DNA of 64,000 bases, taken from Streptomyces lasiicapitis. GTDB lineage: Bacteria; Actinomycetota; Actinomycetes; Streptomycetales; Streptomycetaceae. This document shows, piece by piece, positions 8,840 through 17,427 of the stretch; positions within the stretch are counted from its first letter, which is position 1; each line of letters begins with the position of its first letter. Below the pieces are notes generated by a model. The model worked only from the letters and a program-made list of their open reading frames with translations. It was not told where the DNA came from and searched no databases. The stretch covers positions 124,001-188,000 of the forward strand of contig NZ_BMNG01000009.1 in NCBI RefSeq assembly GCF_014646335.1, written 5' to 3'. The translations under genes and the position numbers were made by a program.

Positions 8840-9614
8840 ATGACCGAAGACGCAGCCGACCAGCAGCGACACAGTGCCGCCGAGCCCGAGCAGCTCGCCC
8901 CCATGCCCGAGGACTGGCAGCGGGCCCTCGCCGTGGTCGCCCACCCGGACGATCTGGAGTACGGCTGCTCGGGCGCGATCGCCTCGTGGACGGACGCCGG
9001 GCGCGAGGTGGTGTACCTGCTCGCGACGCGCGGCGAGGCGGGCATCGACACCATCGCGCCCGCCGACGCGGCGCCGCTGCGCGAGCGGGAGCAGCGGGCG
9101 AGCGCCGCCGTCGTCGGCGTGGAGACCGTCGAATTCCTCGACCACTCCGACGGCGTCATCGAGTACGGCACGGCGCTGCGCCGCGACATCGCCGCCGCCA
9201 TCCGCAGACACCGGCCCGAGTTGGTGATCACCCTCAACCACCGCGACACCTGGGGCGGAGTCGCCTGGAACACCCCGGACCATGTCGCCGTCGGCCGCGC
9301 CACGCTGGACGCGGCGTCCGACGCGGGCAACCGCTGGATCTTTTCCCGAGCTGAAGGAGCAGGGCCTCGAACCGTGGGACGGGGTGCGCTGGGTCGCCGT
9401 CGCGGGCACGGACCGGCCGACCCACGCGGTGGACGCGAGGCCGGGCATGGAGCGCGCCATACGGTCCCTGCTCGAACACCGCGCGTACATCGAAGTCCTC
9501 ACCGAAGAGGACCCCGAGAAGTACTGCCGCACCTTCCTCAGCGGCTTCGCCGAGCAACTGGCCCCCCGCTTCGGCGGAAAGCCGGCGGTGGCGTTCGAGG
9601 TCTTCAACCGCTGA
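8840..9614 (+). pseudogene. PIG-L/LmbE-family deacetylase, interrupted by a single-base frameshift
   Basis: Two adjoining frames encode one PIG-L (GlcNAc-PI de-N-acetylase/LmbE-like) protein of about 257 residues. Frame from 8840 gives the N-terminal two thirds with zinc motif VVAHPDDLEYG near residue 35 and LNHRDTWGG...DH near 135. It reads through NRWIF and then leaves homology. The frame beginning after 9344 continues with PELKEQGLEPWDGV... to FEVFNR and stop at 9614. Removing one T from the four-T run at 9341-9344 fuses them perfectly. Family members deacetylate amino sugars, including mycothiol intermediates. Either the gene is inactivated or the base is a sequencing or assembly error. 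No clear ribosome site is present, and a TAGGCT -10-like hexamer at 8828 would give a leaderless mRNA. Confidence 0.85.
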
Positions 9615-9691
9615 GCCCCCGCCCATAAACTGACGGTACGTCAGATGCGCTCCATGCGTACCGTCAGCGGGGGAAGTGGGGGTCGAACCGG

Positions 9692-10528
9692 GTGATCGAC
9701 ACCATCAGCACGGACATCCCGGAGGGTGCGGAGCGCCGCCTGCGCCTCGATGTCGAGGACGGCATAGGCGTCCTCACCCTCTGCCGGCCGGCCAGGCTCA
9801 ACGCCTGGAGCTGGGAGTCCACCCGTCAACTCGGCCTGTACGCCGACCGGATCCGCTTCGACGACTCCATCCGCGCGGTCCTGCTGCGCGCGGAGGGCCG
9901 GGCCTTCTGCGCGGGCATCGACATCTCCGCGCCGGGCGGCGGCATCACAGGCCGCTCGGGCGCGGAGCGAACCCACCGCTACTACGAGGGCATCCGCTGG
10001 GCCCACGAGCGCTTCCGCGCCTTCGCGGGCCTGCCGCAGCCGATCGTCGCCGCCGTCCAGGGCTACTGCCTGGGCTTCGGCTTCGAACTCGCCCTCATGG
10101 CGGACATCCGCATCGCCGCGGACGACGCCGTGTTCGCGCTCCCCGAGGCCCAACTCGGCGTCTCCGTCGACGCGGGCGGCGACCTGCGCGTGGCCCGCGA
10201 GGCAGGCGCCGGCTGGGCCAAGTTCCTGGCCCTCACAGGCCGCCGCATCGACGCCCCCACAGCGGAACGCCTCCACCTAGCCCAACTGGTCGTCCCCCGC
10301 CCCGACTTGGACACCACGGCCCGAACGGCAGCCACCGAAATCGCCACCAACGCCCCCCTCGCCGTACGCGCCATCAAACGCAACATCGACACCTACGCCG
10401 ACGCGAGCCTCGACCGAGCACTCGACCGCGCCGCGATGTCGGCGGCGATCACACTGACTTCGGAGGACGTGGGGGAGAGGGTCGGGGCCAAGGGGGCGGG
10501 GCGGGTGGGTGAGTTCGAGGGAAAGTGA
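9692..10528 (+). CDS. Enoyl-CoA hydratase/isomerase (crotonase) family protein
   Basis: 278-residue cytoplasmic crotonase-fold enzyme starting at GTG 9692. The CoA/oxyanion motif appears as LLRAEGRAFCAGIDIS near residue 68, and the second oxyanion/catalytic region as PIVAAVQGYCLGFGFELALMADIRIAADDA near 113-140. The usual hydratase Glu pair is only partly evident (FELALMAD, FALPEAQLG with E at ~152), so hydratase versus isomerase or hydrolase activity is open. It sits upstream of a convergent SDR and near a quinone-oxidoreductase/acyl-CoA dehydrogenase operon, which suggests a role in acyl-CoA breakdown. A TGACGGTACGTCA-like imperfect palindrome lies at 9630-9643, just before the gene. Confidence 0.88.
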   Translation: MIDTISTDIPEGAERRLRLDVEDGIGVLTLCRPARLNAWSWESTRQLGLYADRIRFDDSIRAVLLRAEGRAFCAGIDISAPGGGITGRSGAERTHRYYEGIRWAHERFRAFAGLPQPIVAAVQGYCLGFGFELALMADIRIAADDAVFALPEAQLGVSVDAGGDLRVAREAGAGWAKFLALTGRRIDAPTAERLHLAQLVVPRPDLDTTARTAATEIATNAPLAVRAIKRNIDTYADASLDRALDRAAMSAAITLTSEDVGERVGAKGAGRVGEFEGK

Positions 10529-10544
10529 GGGTCGCCGCCCTCCA

Positions 10545-11519
10545 TCAGCCTTCGCGATGATCGGTGTGGCTACCCCGGCCCAACTGCTCCCTCACCGGCA
10601 CCACCGGCGGGTTCACCAACGAGCGGCGCTGCCAGTTCGCGCCGTCGACCACCAGGGTGTGGCCCGTGATGAAGCGGGCGTAGGGGGAGGCCAGGAAGGT
10701 TGCCGCCCAGCCGAGTTCGCGTGGGGCTCCTACGCGTAGGGCGGGTTGGCGGGTGGCCAGGGGTGGGGAGGTGGCAGGGGTTTCTGCGTTGGCCGTGTTC
10801 GTGTCGGTCAAGGTGGTGCGGATGTCTCGGGTCATGTCCTCGTGGGGCATCAGGCCCGGGACCAGGCCGTTGACCTGGATTCCGTACGGGCCCCACTCCA
10901 CCGCCAGCGTTTCGACGAGGCTCTTCACGCCCGCCTTCGCCGCCGCGCTGTGGGCGAAGCCCGGGCCGCCCGTCCAGGCGTACGACGCGCCGATGTTGAT
11001 GACCGAGGCGGGGGTGCCCGCCGTGAGGTGGCGGCGGGCGAACTCGCGGGTCATGAAGAACGTGCCCGTGAGTGTCGCGTCGACGACCGCGCGCCAGGCG
11101 TTGGGGGACATCTCCTCGGCGGGCACGGGGAAGTTCGCCGCCGCGTTGTTCACCAGGACGGCGGGCAGTCCGTACGCGGACTCCGCGGCGTCGAACGCGG
11201 CGGACACGCGGTCCGGGTCGCGGATGTCGCACACCGCCGTCGCCACCCGGCCGCCCAGCGCCGACAGCTCCGCGCGCGCCGCCTTCAGCCGTTGTTCGTT
11301 CCGGCTCGCGATCACCAAATCCGCGCCCAGGCGGGCGAATTCGGCCGCCGTCGCCAGGCCCAGGCCGCTGCCGCCGCCCGTGACCAGGACGACGGTGCCG
11401 TCGTACGTGCCGGGTGGCAGGGCCGTCGCGCCGAGCGGGGGAGGGGCTGGCAGGCCTGGGGGTGGATTGGTGGTGGTGCCGTCGGTTGGTGGGTTGGAGG
11501 TTGTGCCGTCGGTCGTCAT
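10545..11519 (-). CDS. SDR-family oxidoreductase, 2,4-dienoyl-CoA reductase-like
   Basis: 324-residue short-chain dehydrogenase. A Thr/Pro-rich low-complexity N-terminus of ~38 residues precedes the Rossmann motif VLVTGGGSGLGLA near residue 45. NNAAA near 128 and the catalytic region SYAWTGGPGFAHSAAAKAG near 185-205 are present. The usual YxxxK Tyr position is Ser (SxxxK), as in the 2,4-dienoyl-CoA reductase branch, rather than the general SDR Tyr. The C-terminal block FITGHTLVVDGANWQ is typical of the family. It diverges from the XRE-cupin regulator at 11651, so that regulator may control it. The predicted role is NADPH reduction of a dienoyl- or enoyl-CoA in fatty-acid breakdown. Confidence 0.88.
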   Translation of the reverse strand: MTTDGTTSNPPTDGTTTNPPPGLPAPPPLGATALPPGTYDGTVVLVTGGGSGLGLATAAEFARLGADLVIASRNEQRLKAARAELSALGGRVATAVCDIRDPDRVSAAFDAAESAYGLPAVLVNNAAANFPVPAEEMSPNAWRAVVDATLTGTFFMTREFARRHLTAGTPASVINIGASYAWTGGPGFAHSAAAKAGVKSLVETLAVEWGPYGIQVNGLVPGLMPHEDMTRDIRTTLTDTNTANAETPATSPPLATRQPALRVGAPRELGWAATFLASPYARFITGHTLVVDGANWQRRSLVNPPVVPVREQLGRGSHTDHREG

Positions 11520-11615
11520 GGGGCCTCGATAGTCCGCCGGTGCGCAATGTTCCAGAGGTGGTGCGGGTCGGCGCGGTTCGGGACCGGGAGGGGCGCTTTC
11601 GTCGATCGTGCCGGA

Positions 11616-11644
11616 TTGACATATCGGCTTGCTGATTCTGCAAT
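11616..11644 (+). promoter_or_regulatory. HrdB-type promoter for the XRE-cupin regulator
   Basis: TTGACA at 11616-11621 is a perfect -35 hexamer. A 17-base spacer leads to TGCAAT at 11639-11644 (4 of 6 to TATAAT). The predicted start falls on the ATG at 11651, so the regulator mRNA would be leaderless. Confidence 0.55.
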
Positions 11645-11650
11645 GGGGGC

Positions 11651-12355
11651 ATGGGAAGCGCAGAGAGTGGATCGGCGAGGCGGGGCGGACGTGGGGGACA
11701 TGAGGGGCATGGGGGACATGGGCATGGTGGGAGTGAGGGCGGGCACGAGCCCGACGGTCCCGACGACGTCGAGACCGGCAAGGTGCTCACGGCCGTCGGC
11801 CCCCGCCTCCGCAAGATCCGCAAGGAGCGCGGCGCCACCCTCGCCGGGCTGTCCGCCGCCACCGGCATCTCCGTGAGCACGCTGTCCCGGCTGGAGTCGG
11901 GCGGCCGCAAGCCCAGCCTCGAACTGCTCCTGCCCATCGCCCGCGCCCACCAGGTCCCCCTGGATGAGCTCGTCGGCGCCCCGCCGGTCGGCGATCCGCG
12001 CGTGCGGGCCAAGCCGATCGTCCGGTACGGGCGCACGATGGTGCCGCTGACCCGGCAGCCGGGCGGACTCCAGGCGTACAAGGTCATCGAGCCCACCCGC
12101 TCCATCGAGCCCGACCCCCGCACCCACGAGGGGTACGAGTGGCTGTACGTCCTGTCGGGGCGGCTGCGTCTGGTCCTCGCCGAGCACGACGTGGTGCTCG
12201 GGGCGGGCGAGGCCGCCGAGTTCGACACCCGGGTGCCGCACTGGTTCGGGTCGACGGGCGAGGGCCCGGTGGAGTTCCTGAGCCTCTTCGGGCCGCAGGG
12301 GGAGCGGATGCACGTACGCGCGCGGCCCGCCGCGAAGCGCGACCCGGAGGACTAG
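11651..12355 (+). CDS. XRE-family transcriptional regulator with C-terminal cupin domain
   Basis: 234-residue DNA-binding protein. Residues 1-38 are a Gly/His-rich disordered leader. Residues ~48-105 form a helix-turn-helix of the XRE/Cro type (RLRKIRKERGATLAGLSAATGISVSTLSRLESGGRKPSL). Residues ~125-220 are a cupin barrel (HEGYEWLYVLSGRLRLVLAEHDVVLGAGEAAEFDTRVPHWFG) that could bind a small ligand and a metal. Such HTH-cupin proteins usually autoregulate and control a neighbouring metabolic gene, here the divergent SDR or the downstream oxidoreductase operon. The ligand is unknown. The start sits directly at the predicted transcription start. Confidence 0.9.
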   Translation: MGSAESGSARRGGRGGHEGHGGHGHGGSEGGHEPDGPDDVETGKVLTAVGPRLRKIRKERGATLAGLSAATGISVSTLSRLESGGRKPSLELLLPIARAHQVPLDELVGAPPVGDPRVRAKPIVRYGRTMVPLTRQPGGLQAYKVIEPTRSIEPDPRTHEGYEWLYVLSGRLRLVLAEHDVVLGAGEAAEFDTRVPHWFGSTGEGPVEFLSLFGPQGERMHVRARPAAKRDPED

Positions 12356-12384
12356 GGCGGCCCCGCCCCTGTTCCCATCCGAGC

Positions 12385-12396
12385 AAGCGACCGCTT
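12385..12396. promoter_or_regulatory. Palindrome in the promoter of the oxidoreductase/acyl-CoA dehydrogenase operon
   Basis: AAGCG-AC-CGCTT is a perfect 5-base inverted repeat running straight into TAGTAT, a plausible -10 hexamer (12396-12401). The position suggests a repressor site, for example of a TetR-type regulator of acyl-CoA metabolism. No such regulator is adjacent, so the assignment is inference. Confidence 0.4.
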
Positions 12397-12440
12397 AGTA
12401 TGTCCCTGGAGCACGGTCGACTACAGCGTGGAGGCCCCGC

Positions 12441-13418
12441 ATGCGCGCATGGCACGTACACCGCAACGGCGAGCCCGGCGAGGTGATGCGGCTCGAAGAG
12501 GCGGAGCGGCCGGTGCCCGGCGACGGCCAGGTGCTCCTGAAGGTCCGCGCCGCGAACATCAACTTCCCGGACGCGCTGCTGTGCCGCGGCCAGTACCAGA
12601 TCACCCCGCCCCTGCCGTTCACGCCCGGCCTGGAGATCTGCGGCGAGACCGAGGACGGCCGCCGCGTCATCGCCAACCCGGCGCTGCCGTACGGCGGCTT
12701 CGCCGAGTACGCCGTCGCGGACGCCGCCGCCCTGCTGCCCGCCCCCGACGCCCTCGACGACGCCGAGGCCGCCGCCCTGCACATCGGCTACCAGACCGGC
12801 TGGTTCGGGCTGCACCGGCGCGCGCACCTGAAGGCGGGCGAGACGCTCCTGGTGCACGCGGCTGCGGGCGGCGTCGGCAGCGCGGCCGTGCAGCTCGGCA
12901 AGGCCGCGGGCGCCCAGGTCATCGGCGTCGTCGGCGGCGCCGACAAGGCGAGGACCGCGCGCGAGCTCGGCTGCGACCTGGTCCTCGACCGGCGCGCGGA
13001 CGACATCGTGGGCGCCGTGAAGGAGGCCACCGGCGGCCGCGGCGCCGACGTGATCTACGACCCGGTGGGCGGCGACGCGTACGCCAAGTCCGCCAAGTGC
13101 GTGGCCTTCGAGGGCCGCATCCTCGTCGTCGGCTTCGCGAGCGGCGCCGTCCCGACGCCCGCCCTCAACCACGCCCTGGTGAAGAACTACTCGATCGTCG
13201 GCCTGCACTGGGGCCTGTACAACACCAAGGACCCGCGCGCGGTCCTGGAGTGCCACGAGCAGCTGACCGAGCTCGCCGCGAAGGGCGCCGTCAAGCCGCT
13301 CGTCAGCGAGCGCGTGCCGCTCGGCCAGGCCGCCGCGGGCGTCCAGCGCGTCGCCGACGGCGTCACCACCGGCCGCGTCGCCGTCCTGCCCGCGCTCGCA
13401 GAGGAGGCCACCGCATGA
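12441..13418 (+). CDS. NADPH:quinone oxidoreductase / zinc-independent medium-chain dehydrogenase
   Basis: 325-residue MDR-family enzyme of the QOR/zeta-crystallin type. The GroES-like N-terminus contains INFPDALLCRGQYQITPPLPFTPGLEICG near residues 35-65, a signature of quinone oxidoreductases. The Rossmann motif is LLVHAAAGGVGSAAVQLGKAAGAQVIGV near 140. The four structural-zinc cysteines of alcohol dehydrogenases are absent. A GTGGAGG ribosome site precedes ATG 12441. It is first of a three-gene coupled set: the stop overlaps the start of the following acyl-CoA dehydrogenase (ATGA). The substrate is unknown; the operon suggests reduction of an enoyl intermediate. Confidence 0.9.
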   Translation: MRAWHVHRNGEPGEVMRLEEAERPVPGDGQVLLKVRAANINFPDALLCRGQYQITPPLPFTPGLEICGETEDGRRVIANPALPYGGFAEYAVADAAALLPAPDALDDAEAAALHIGYQTGWFGLHRRAHLKAGETLLVHAAAGGVGSAAVQLGKAAGAQVIGVVGGADKARTARELGCDLVLDRRADDIVGAVKEATGGRGADVIYDPVGGDAYAKSAKCVAFEGRILVVGFASGAVPTPALNHALVKNYSIVGLHWGLYNTKDPRAVLECHEQLTELAAKGAVKPLVSERVPLGQAAAGVQRVADGVTTGRVAVLPALAEEATA

Positions 13419-14608
13419 CCGGCCGCACGATAGACGCGGGCGAACTCCGCCGTCGTACACAGCAATTGCTGGCGGAACATCCTCCGGCGACGACGGAACG
13501 TACCGCGTTCCTGACGGCCCGTTTCGACGCCGGGCTCGCCTGGGTGCACTACCCCGAGGGCCTCGGCGGGCTCGGCGCGCCGCGCTCGCTGCAGGCCGTC
13601 GTGGACACCGAGCTGGAGGAAGCGGGCGCACCCGACAACGACCCGCGGCGCATCGGCATCGGCCTGGGCATGGCCGCGCCCACGATCCTCGGATTCGGCA
13701 CGGACGAGCAGAAGCGCCGCTTCCTGCGGCCCCTTTGGGTCGGCGAGGAGGTGTGGTGCCAGCTGTTCAGCGAGCCCGGCGCGGGCTCCGACCTCGCGGC
13801 GCTCGGCACGCGTGCCGTCCGCGACGGCGACAGCTGGGTGGTGGACGGGCAGAAGGTGTGGACGTCCAGCGCACACACCGCCCGCTGGGGCATCCTCATC
13901 GCCCGCACCGACCCCGACCTGCCCAAGCACCGCGGCATCACGTACTTCATCTGCGACATGACCGACCCGGGCGTCGAGGTGCGGCCGCTGCGCCAGCTCA
14001 CCGGCGAGGCCGAGTTCAACGAGGTGTTCCTCACCGGCGTACGCGTCCCCGACAGCCGCCGCCTCGGCGAGGTCGGCGACGGCTGGAAGGTCGCGCAGAC
14101 CACCCTCATGAACGAGCGCGTGTCCATCGGCGGCATGCGCATCCCGCGCGAGGGCGGCATGATCGGCCCGGTCGCCAAGGCCTGGCGCGAGCGCCCTGAA
14201 CTGCGCACCCACGACCTGCACCAGCGGCTGCTGTCCCTGTGGGTGGAGGCGGAGGTCGCCCGGCTCACCGGCGAACGCCTGCGCCAGCAGCTCGTCGCGG
14301 GCCAGCCGGGCCCCGAGGGCTCCGGCATGAAGCTCGGCTTCGCCCGCCTCAACCAGGAGATCAGCGGCCTGGAGGTGGAACTCCTCGGCGAGGAGGGCCT
14401 GTTGTACGACGACTGGACGATGCGCCGCCCCGACCTCGTCGACTTCACCGGGCGCGAGGCGGGCTACCGCTACCTGCGCGCCAAGGGCAACAGCATCGAG
14501 GGCGGGACCAGCGAGGTCCTGCTGAACATCGTCGCCGAACGCGTCCTCGGCCTGCCGCCGGAACCGCGCACGGACAAGGACGTCGCCTGGAAGGACCTGA
14601 ACCGATGA
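13415..14608 (+). CDS. Acyl-CoA dehydrogenase family protein (first of pair)
   Basis: 397-residue FAD flavoprotein coupled to the upstream oxidoreductase by an ATGA overlap. Family signatures are WCQLFSEPGAGSDLAALGTRA near residue 115 and KVWTSSAH near 148. ITYFICDMTDPGVEVRPL near 175 and the C-terminal AKGNSIEGGTSEVLLNIVAERVLGLP near 360 also match. EGGTSEV replaces the usual R-x-x-GGT block. Members of this actinobacterial pair type (full-length ACAD plus divergent ACAD) usually form alpha2beta2 heterotetramers acting on steroid or branched acyl-CoA side chains (FadE-type). That this pair works together is inferred from the 4-base overlap with the next gene. Confidence 0.92.
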   Translation: MTGRTIDAGELRRRTQQLLAEHPPATTERTAFLTARFDAGLAWVHYPEGLGGLGAPRSLQAVVDTELEEAGAPDNDPRRIGIGLGMAAPTILGFGTDEQKRRFLRPLWVGEEVWCQLFSEPGAGSDLAALGTRAVRDGDSWVVDGQKVWTSSAHTARWGILIARTDPDLPKHRGITYFICDMTDPGVEVRPLRQLTGEAEFNEVFLTGVRVPDSRRLGEVGDGWKVAQTTLMNERVSIGGMRIPREGGMIGPVAKAWRERPELRTHDLHQRLLSLWVEAEVARLTGERLRQQLVAGQPGPEGSGMKLGFARLNQEISGLEVELLGEEGLLYDDWTMRRPDLVDFTGREAGYRYLRAKGNSIEGGTSEVLLNIVAERVLGLPPEPRTDKDVAWKDLNR

Positions 14609-15720
14609 CCTCACAGGGTGATCTGCTGTACACCGAGGAAGAGGAGGCGGTGCGCTCCGCCGTACGTTCCCTCCTCGCCGACCACTGCGACCCGGCCGCC
14701 GTCCTCGCCCGCACCGAGTCGGAGCAGCCGCACGACCGCGAGCTGTGGAAGGCCCTCGCCGACGGCATGGGCCTCGCCGGGCTCCTGGTGCCCGAGGACC
14801 GGGGCGGGCAGGGCGCCTCGCACCGCGAAGCGGCCGTGGTCCTGGAGGAGTTGGGGCGCGCGGTGGCGCCGGTGCCGTATCTGACCAGTGCTGTCATCGC
14901 CACCGAGACGCTCCTTGCCTGCGCGGGCGACGCGGCGGCGGAACTGCTCGCCGCGCTGGCGTCGGGCCGTACCGTCGGCGCGCTCGCCGTGCCGTTCGCC
15001 ACCGCCCCGGAGGCCGCCCACCCGCGGGTGCGGTTCGACCGCGGCGCCCTGCACGGCGAGGTGAGGGGCGTCGCGGACGCGGCCGCCGCCGACGTCCTGC
15101 TCGTCCCGGCCGACGGCGGCCTGTTCGCCGTCGACACCGGACGGGACGGCGTCACCGTCACCCCGCAGACCTCCCTCGACCGCACCCGCCCGCTCGCCGT
15201 CGTCACCCTCGACGCAGCCCCCGCGCGCCTGCTCGCCGAGGGCGCGGAAGCCGACGCGGCGATACGGCTCGGCCTGCGCTCCGGCGCCGGACTGCTCGCC
15301 TCCGAGCAACTCGGCCTCGCCGAATGGTGCTTGACGGAGACCGTCCGGTACACGAAGGAGCGCCACCAGTTCAACAGGCCCGTCGGCTCCTTCCAGGCGC
15401 TCAAGCACCGCCTCGCCCGGCTCTGGCTCGACGTGGTCAACACTCGTGCCGTGGCCCGGCACGCCGCCGACGCCCTCGCGACCGGCAGCGACGAGCCGAA
15501 CCTCGCGACGGCCCTCGCGCAGGCCCACGCCGCCCCAGTGGCGGTGCGCGCCGCCGAGGAGGCGGTCCAACTGCACGGCGGCATCGGCATGACCTGGGAG
15601 CACCCCGTCCATCTGTACCTGAAGCGGGCCAAGGCCGACTCGATCGCCCTCGGCACCGCGGGCCGGCACCGGGAGAATCTGGCCGACCTCGTCGACCTCC
15701 CCGCACCCGCAACTCCCTGA
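14605..15720 (+). CDS. Acyl-CoA dehydrogenase family protein (second of pair)
   Basis: 371-residue, shorter and more divergent acyl-CoA dehydrogenase-fold protein. ATG overlaps the stop of the first ACAD. The N-terminal helical domain includes MGLAGLLVPEDRGGQGASHREAAVVLEELGRAVAP. The middle beta domain is degenerate, lacking a clear SEP-GAGSD motif. The C-terminal domain retains RYTKERHQFNRPVGSFQALKHRLA near 245 and AVQLHGGIGMTWEHPVHLYLKRA near 315, including the family QxHGGxG motif. In heterotetrameric FadE pairs the two subunits share FAD sites, which fits this arrangement. It ends the operon; no strong terminator was seen before the ABC transporter genes. Confidence 0.9.
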   Translation: MTSQGDLLYTEEEEAVRSAVRSLLADHCDPAAVLARTESEQPHDRELWKALADGMGLAGLLVPEDRGGQGASHREAAVVLEELGRAVAPVPYLTSAVIATETLLACAGDAAAELLAALASGRTVGALAVPFATAPEAAHPRVRFDRGALHGEVRGVADAAAADVLLVPADGGLFAVDTGRDGVTVTPQTSLDRTRPLAVVTLDAAPARLLAEGAEADAAIRLGLRSGAGLLASEQLGLAEWCLTETVRYTKERHQFNRPVGSFQALKHRLARLWLDVVNTRAVARHAADALATGSDEPNLATALAQAHAAPVAVRAAEEAVQLHGGIGMTWEHPVHLYLKRAKADSIALGTAGRHRENLADLVDLPAPATP

Positions 15721-15782
15721 CCTGCGCGGAGGCTCGTGGCCGTATAGGACCCGGCCCTTACCCACCTATTACATGAGGCATA

Positions 15783-15801
15783 ATTGCGAGCTGTTCGCAA
15801 T
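15783..15801. promoter_or_regulatory. Inverted repeat upstream of the peptide/metal ABC importer
   Basis: ATTGCGA and TCGCAAT form a perfect 7-base inverted repeat separated by GCTGT. It follows CATAAT at 15779-15784, a likely -10 hexamer, so a bound protein would block transcription initiation. The regulator is not encoded nearby. Confidence 0.45.
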
Positions 15802-15831
15802 AACTCTTGATCTTGTGTAGGGGTGTGGAGC

Positions 15832-17427
15832 ATGAGGGCCGGATCGATACGTGGCACCGGTGCCATCGCGGCGGCCGCCGCACTGGCGGTCGCCGCCACG
15901 GCCTGCTCGGCGCCGGACGACGGCAAGGGCAGCGACGGCGCCAAGGACTCGGCGGTCGTCGGCATCGCCTACGAACCGGAGACCCTCAGCCCGCTCCTCG
16001 GCTACGGCAAGGACGGCAACTCCAAGATCTTCGACGGGCTGCTCACGCACGACGCGGACATGAAGCTGAAGCCCGCGCTCGCGGCGAAGCTGCCGAAGGT
16101 CGGCGACGACGGCAAGACGTACACGTACGAACTGCGCGAGGGCGTCAAGTTCAGCGACGGCAAGCCGTTCACGGCCAAGGACGTCGTCTTCACGTACGAG
16201 ACGATCCTCGACAAGAAGACGAACAACGCCTCCAAGACCGAGCTGGACGCCCTCAAGAGCGTCGAGGCCAAGGGCGACGGCACGGTCGTCTTCCACCTCA
16301 AGTACCCCTACGCGCCGTTCGCCGAGCGCACCGTCCTGCCCATCGCGCCCCAGCACGTCGCGGGCAAGCAGGACGTGAACACCGGCGCCTTCACCACCGA
16401 GCCGATCGGCACCGGGCCCTACAAGCTCGAGAAGTGGTCCAAGGGCGAGAAGCTCGTCTTCAAGGCCAACCCCGGGTACTGGGGCGGCGCGCCGAAGATC
16501 AAGAACTTCACGATGGCGATCATCAAGGACGACGACATCCGCGCCACGCGGCTGCGCACCGGCGACCTCGACGGCGCCATCCTGCCGCCCAACCTCGCCA
16601 AGACCTTCGAGTCCGACGGCGACAAGAAGACGTACGCCGCCAAGACCTTCGACTACCGCGTCGTGACCCTGCCGACCGGCAACAAGGTCGCGGGCGACAC
16701 CGACGTGCGGCGCGCGCTCGACATCGGCGTGGACCGCAAGGCGATGGTCGACTCCATCCTGGAGGGCGCGGGCAAGGAGGCCTACGGTCCCGTCCCGACC
16801 GACAGCCCCTGGTTCACCAAGGGCACCGAGCGCAAGCAGGACGTCGAGGCGGCCAAGAAGATCCTCGACAAGGCCGGCTGGAAGCCCGGCGACGGCGGCA
16901 TCCGCGAGAAGGACGGCGTCCAGGCGAAGTTCCCGCTCTGGTACCTGACCGGCGACAAGCTCCGCCAGGACCACGCGCTCGCCTACGCCTCCGACGCCAA
17001 GAAGCTCGGCATCAAGGTCGAGGTGCAGTCCGGCACGTGGGAGGTCATCGAGCCCCGCATGCCCAAGGACGCGGTCCTCGCGGGCGGCGGCTCCCCGGCC
17101 GACCCCGACTTCGACCAGTACACCCTCCTGAAGTCCTCCCTCGCCGGTGACGGCTTCAACAACATGGCGCACTACGACAACCCCAAGGTCGACAAGGCCC
17201 TGGAGGACGCCCGCAAGAGCGGTGACCACGCGAAGCGCCAGGCCGCCTACGACACCGTCCAGCGCGAGCTGGTGAAGAACCCGGGCTACACCTTCCTCAC
17301 GCACATCGACCACCTGTACGTGGTGAACAAGTCCTACGGCGACCTCTCCACCCAGGTCGAACCGCACGACCACGGCCTGGCCTCCGGCCCCTGGTGGAAC
17401 GTCGAGGACTGGCAGCCGAACAAGTGA
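15832..17427 (+). CDS. ABC transporter substrate-binding lipoprotein (SBP family 5, peptide/nickel type)
   Basis: 531-residue extracellular lipoprotein. ATG 15832 is preferred (AGGGG 8 bases upstream) over an in-frame GTG at 15823. The signal peptide RGTGAIAAAAALAVAATACSA ends in a lipobox with Cys near residue 24. The mature protein is a family-5 binding protein: VVGIAYEPETLSPLLGYGKDGNSKIFDGLLTHD near 40, GVKFSDGKPFTAKDVVFTYE near 105, and EPIGTGPYKLEKW near 190. These proteins bind oligopeptides, nickel chelates, opines or other small ligands. It is the first gene of a five-gene importer operon, and the following permease GTG overlaps its stop. Confidence 0.92.
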   Translation: MRAGSIRGTGAIAAAAALAVAATACSAPDDGKGSDGAKDSAVVGIAYEPETLSPLLGYGKDGNSKIFDGLLTHDADMKLKPALAAKLPKVGDDGKTYTYELREGVKFSDGKPFTAKDVVFTYETILDKKTNNASKTELDALKSVEAKGDGTVVFHLKYPYAPFAERTVLPIAPQHVAGKQDVNTGAFTTEPIGTGPYKLEKWSKGEKLVFKANPGYWGGAPKIKNFTMAIIKDDDIRATRLRTGDLDGAILPPNLAKTFESDGDKKTYAAKTFDYRVVTLPTGNKVAGDTDVRRALDIGVDRKAMVDSILEGAGKEAYGPVPTDSPWFTKGTERKQDVEAAKKILDKAGWKPGDGGIREKDGVQAKFPLWYLTGDKLRQDHALAYASDAKKLGIKVEVQSGTWEVIEPRMPKDAVLAGGGSPADPDFDQYTLLKSSLAGDGFNNMAHYDNPKVDKALEDARKSGDHAKRQAAYDTVQRELVKNPGYTFLTHIDHLYVVNKSYGDLSTQVEPHDHGLASGPWWNVEDWQPNK

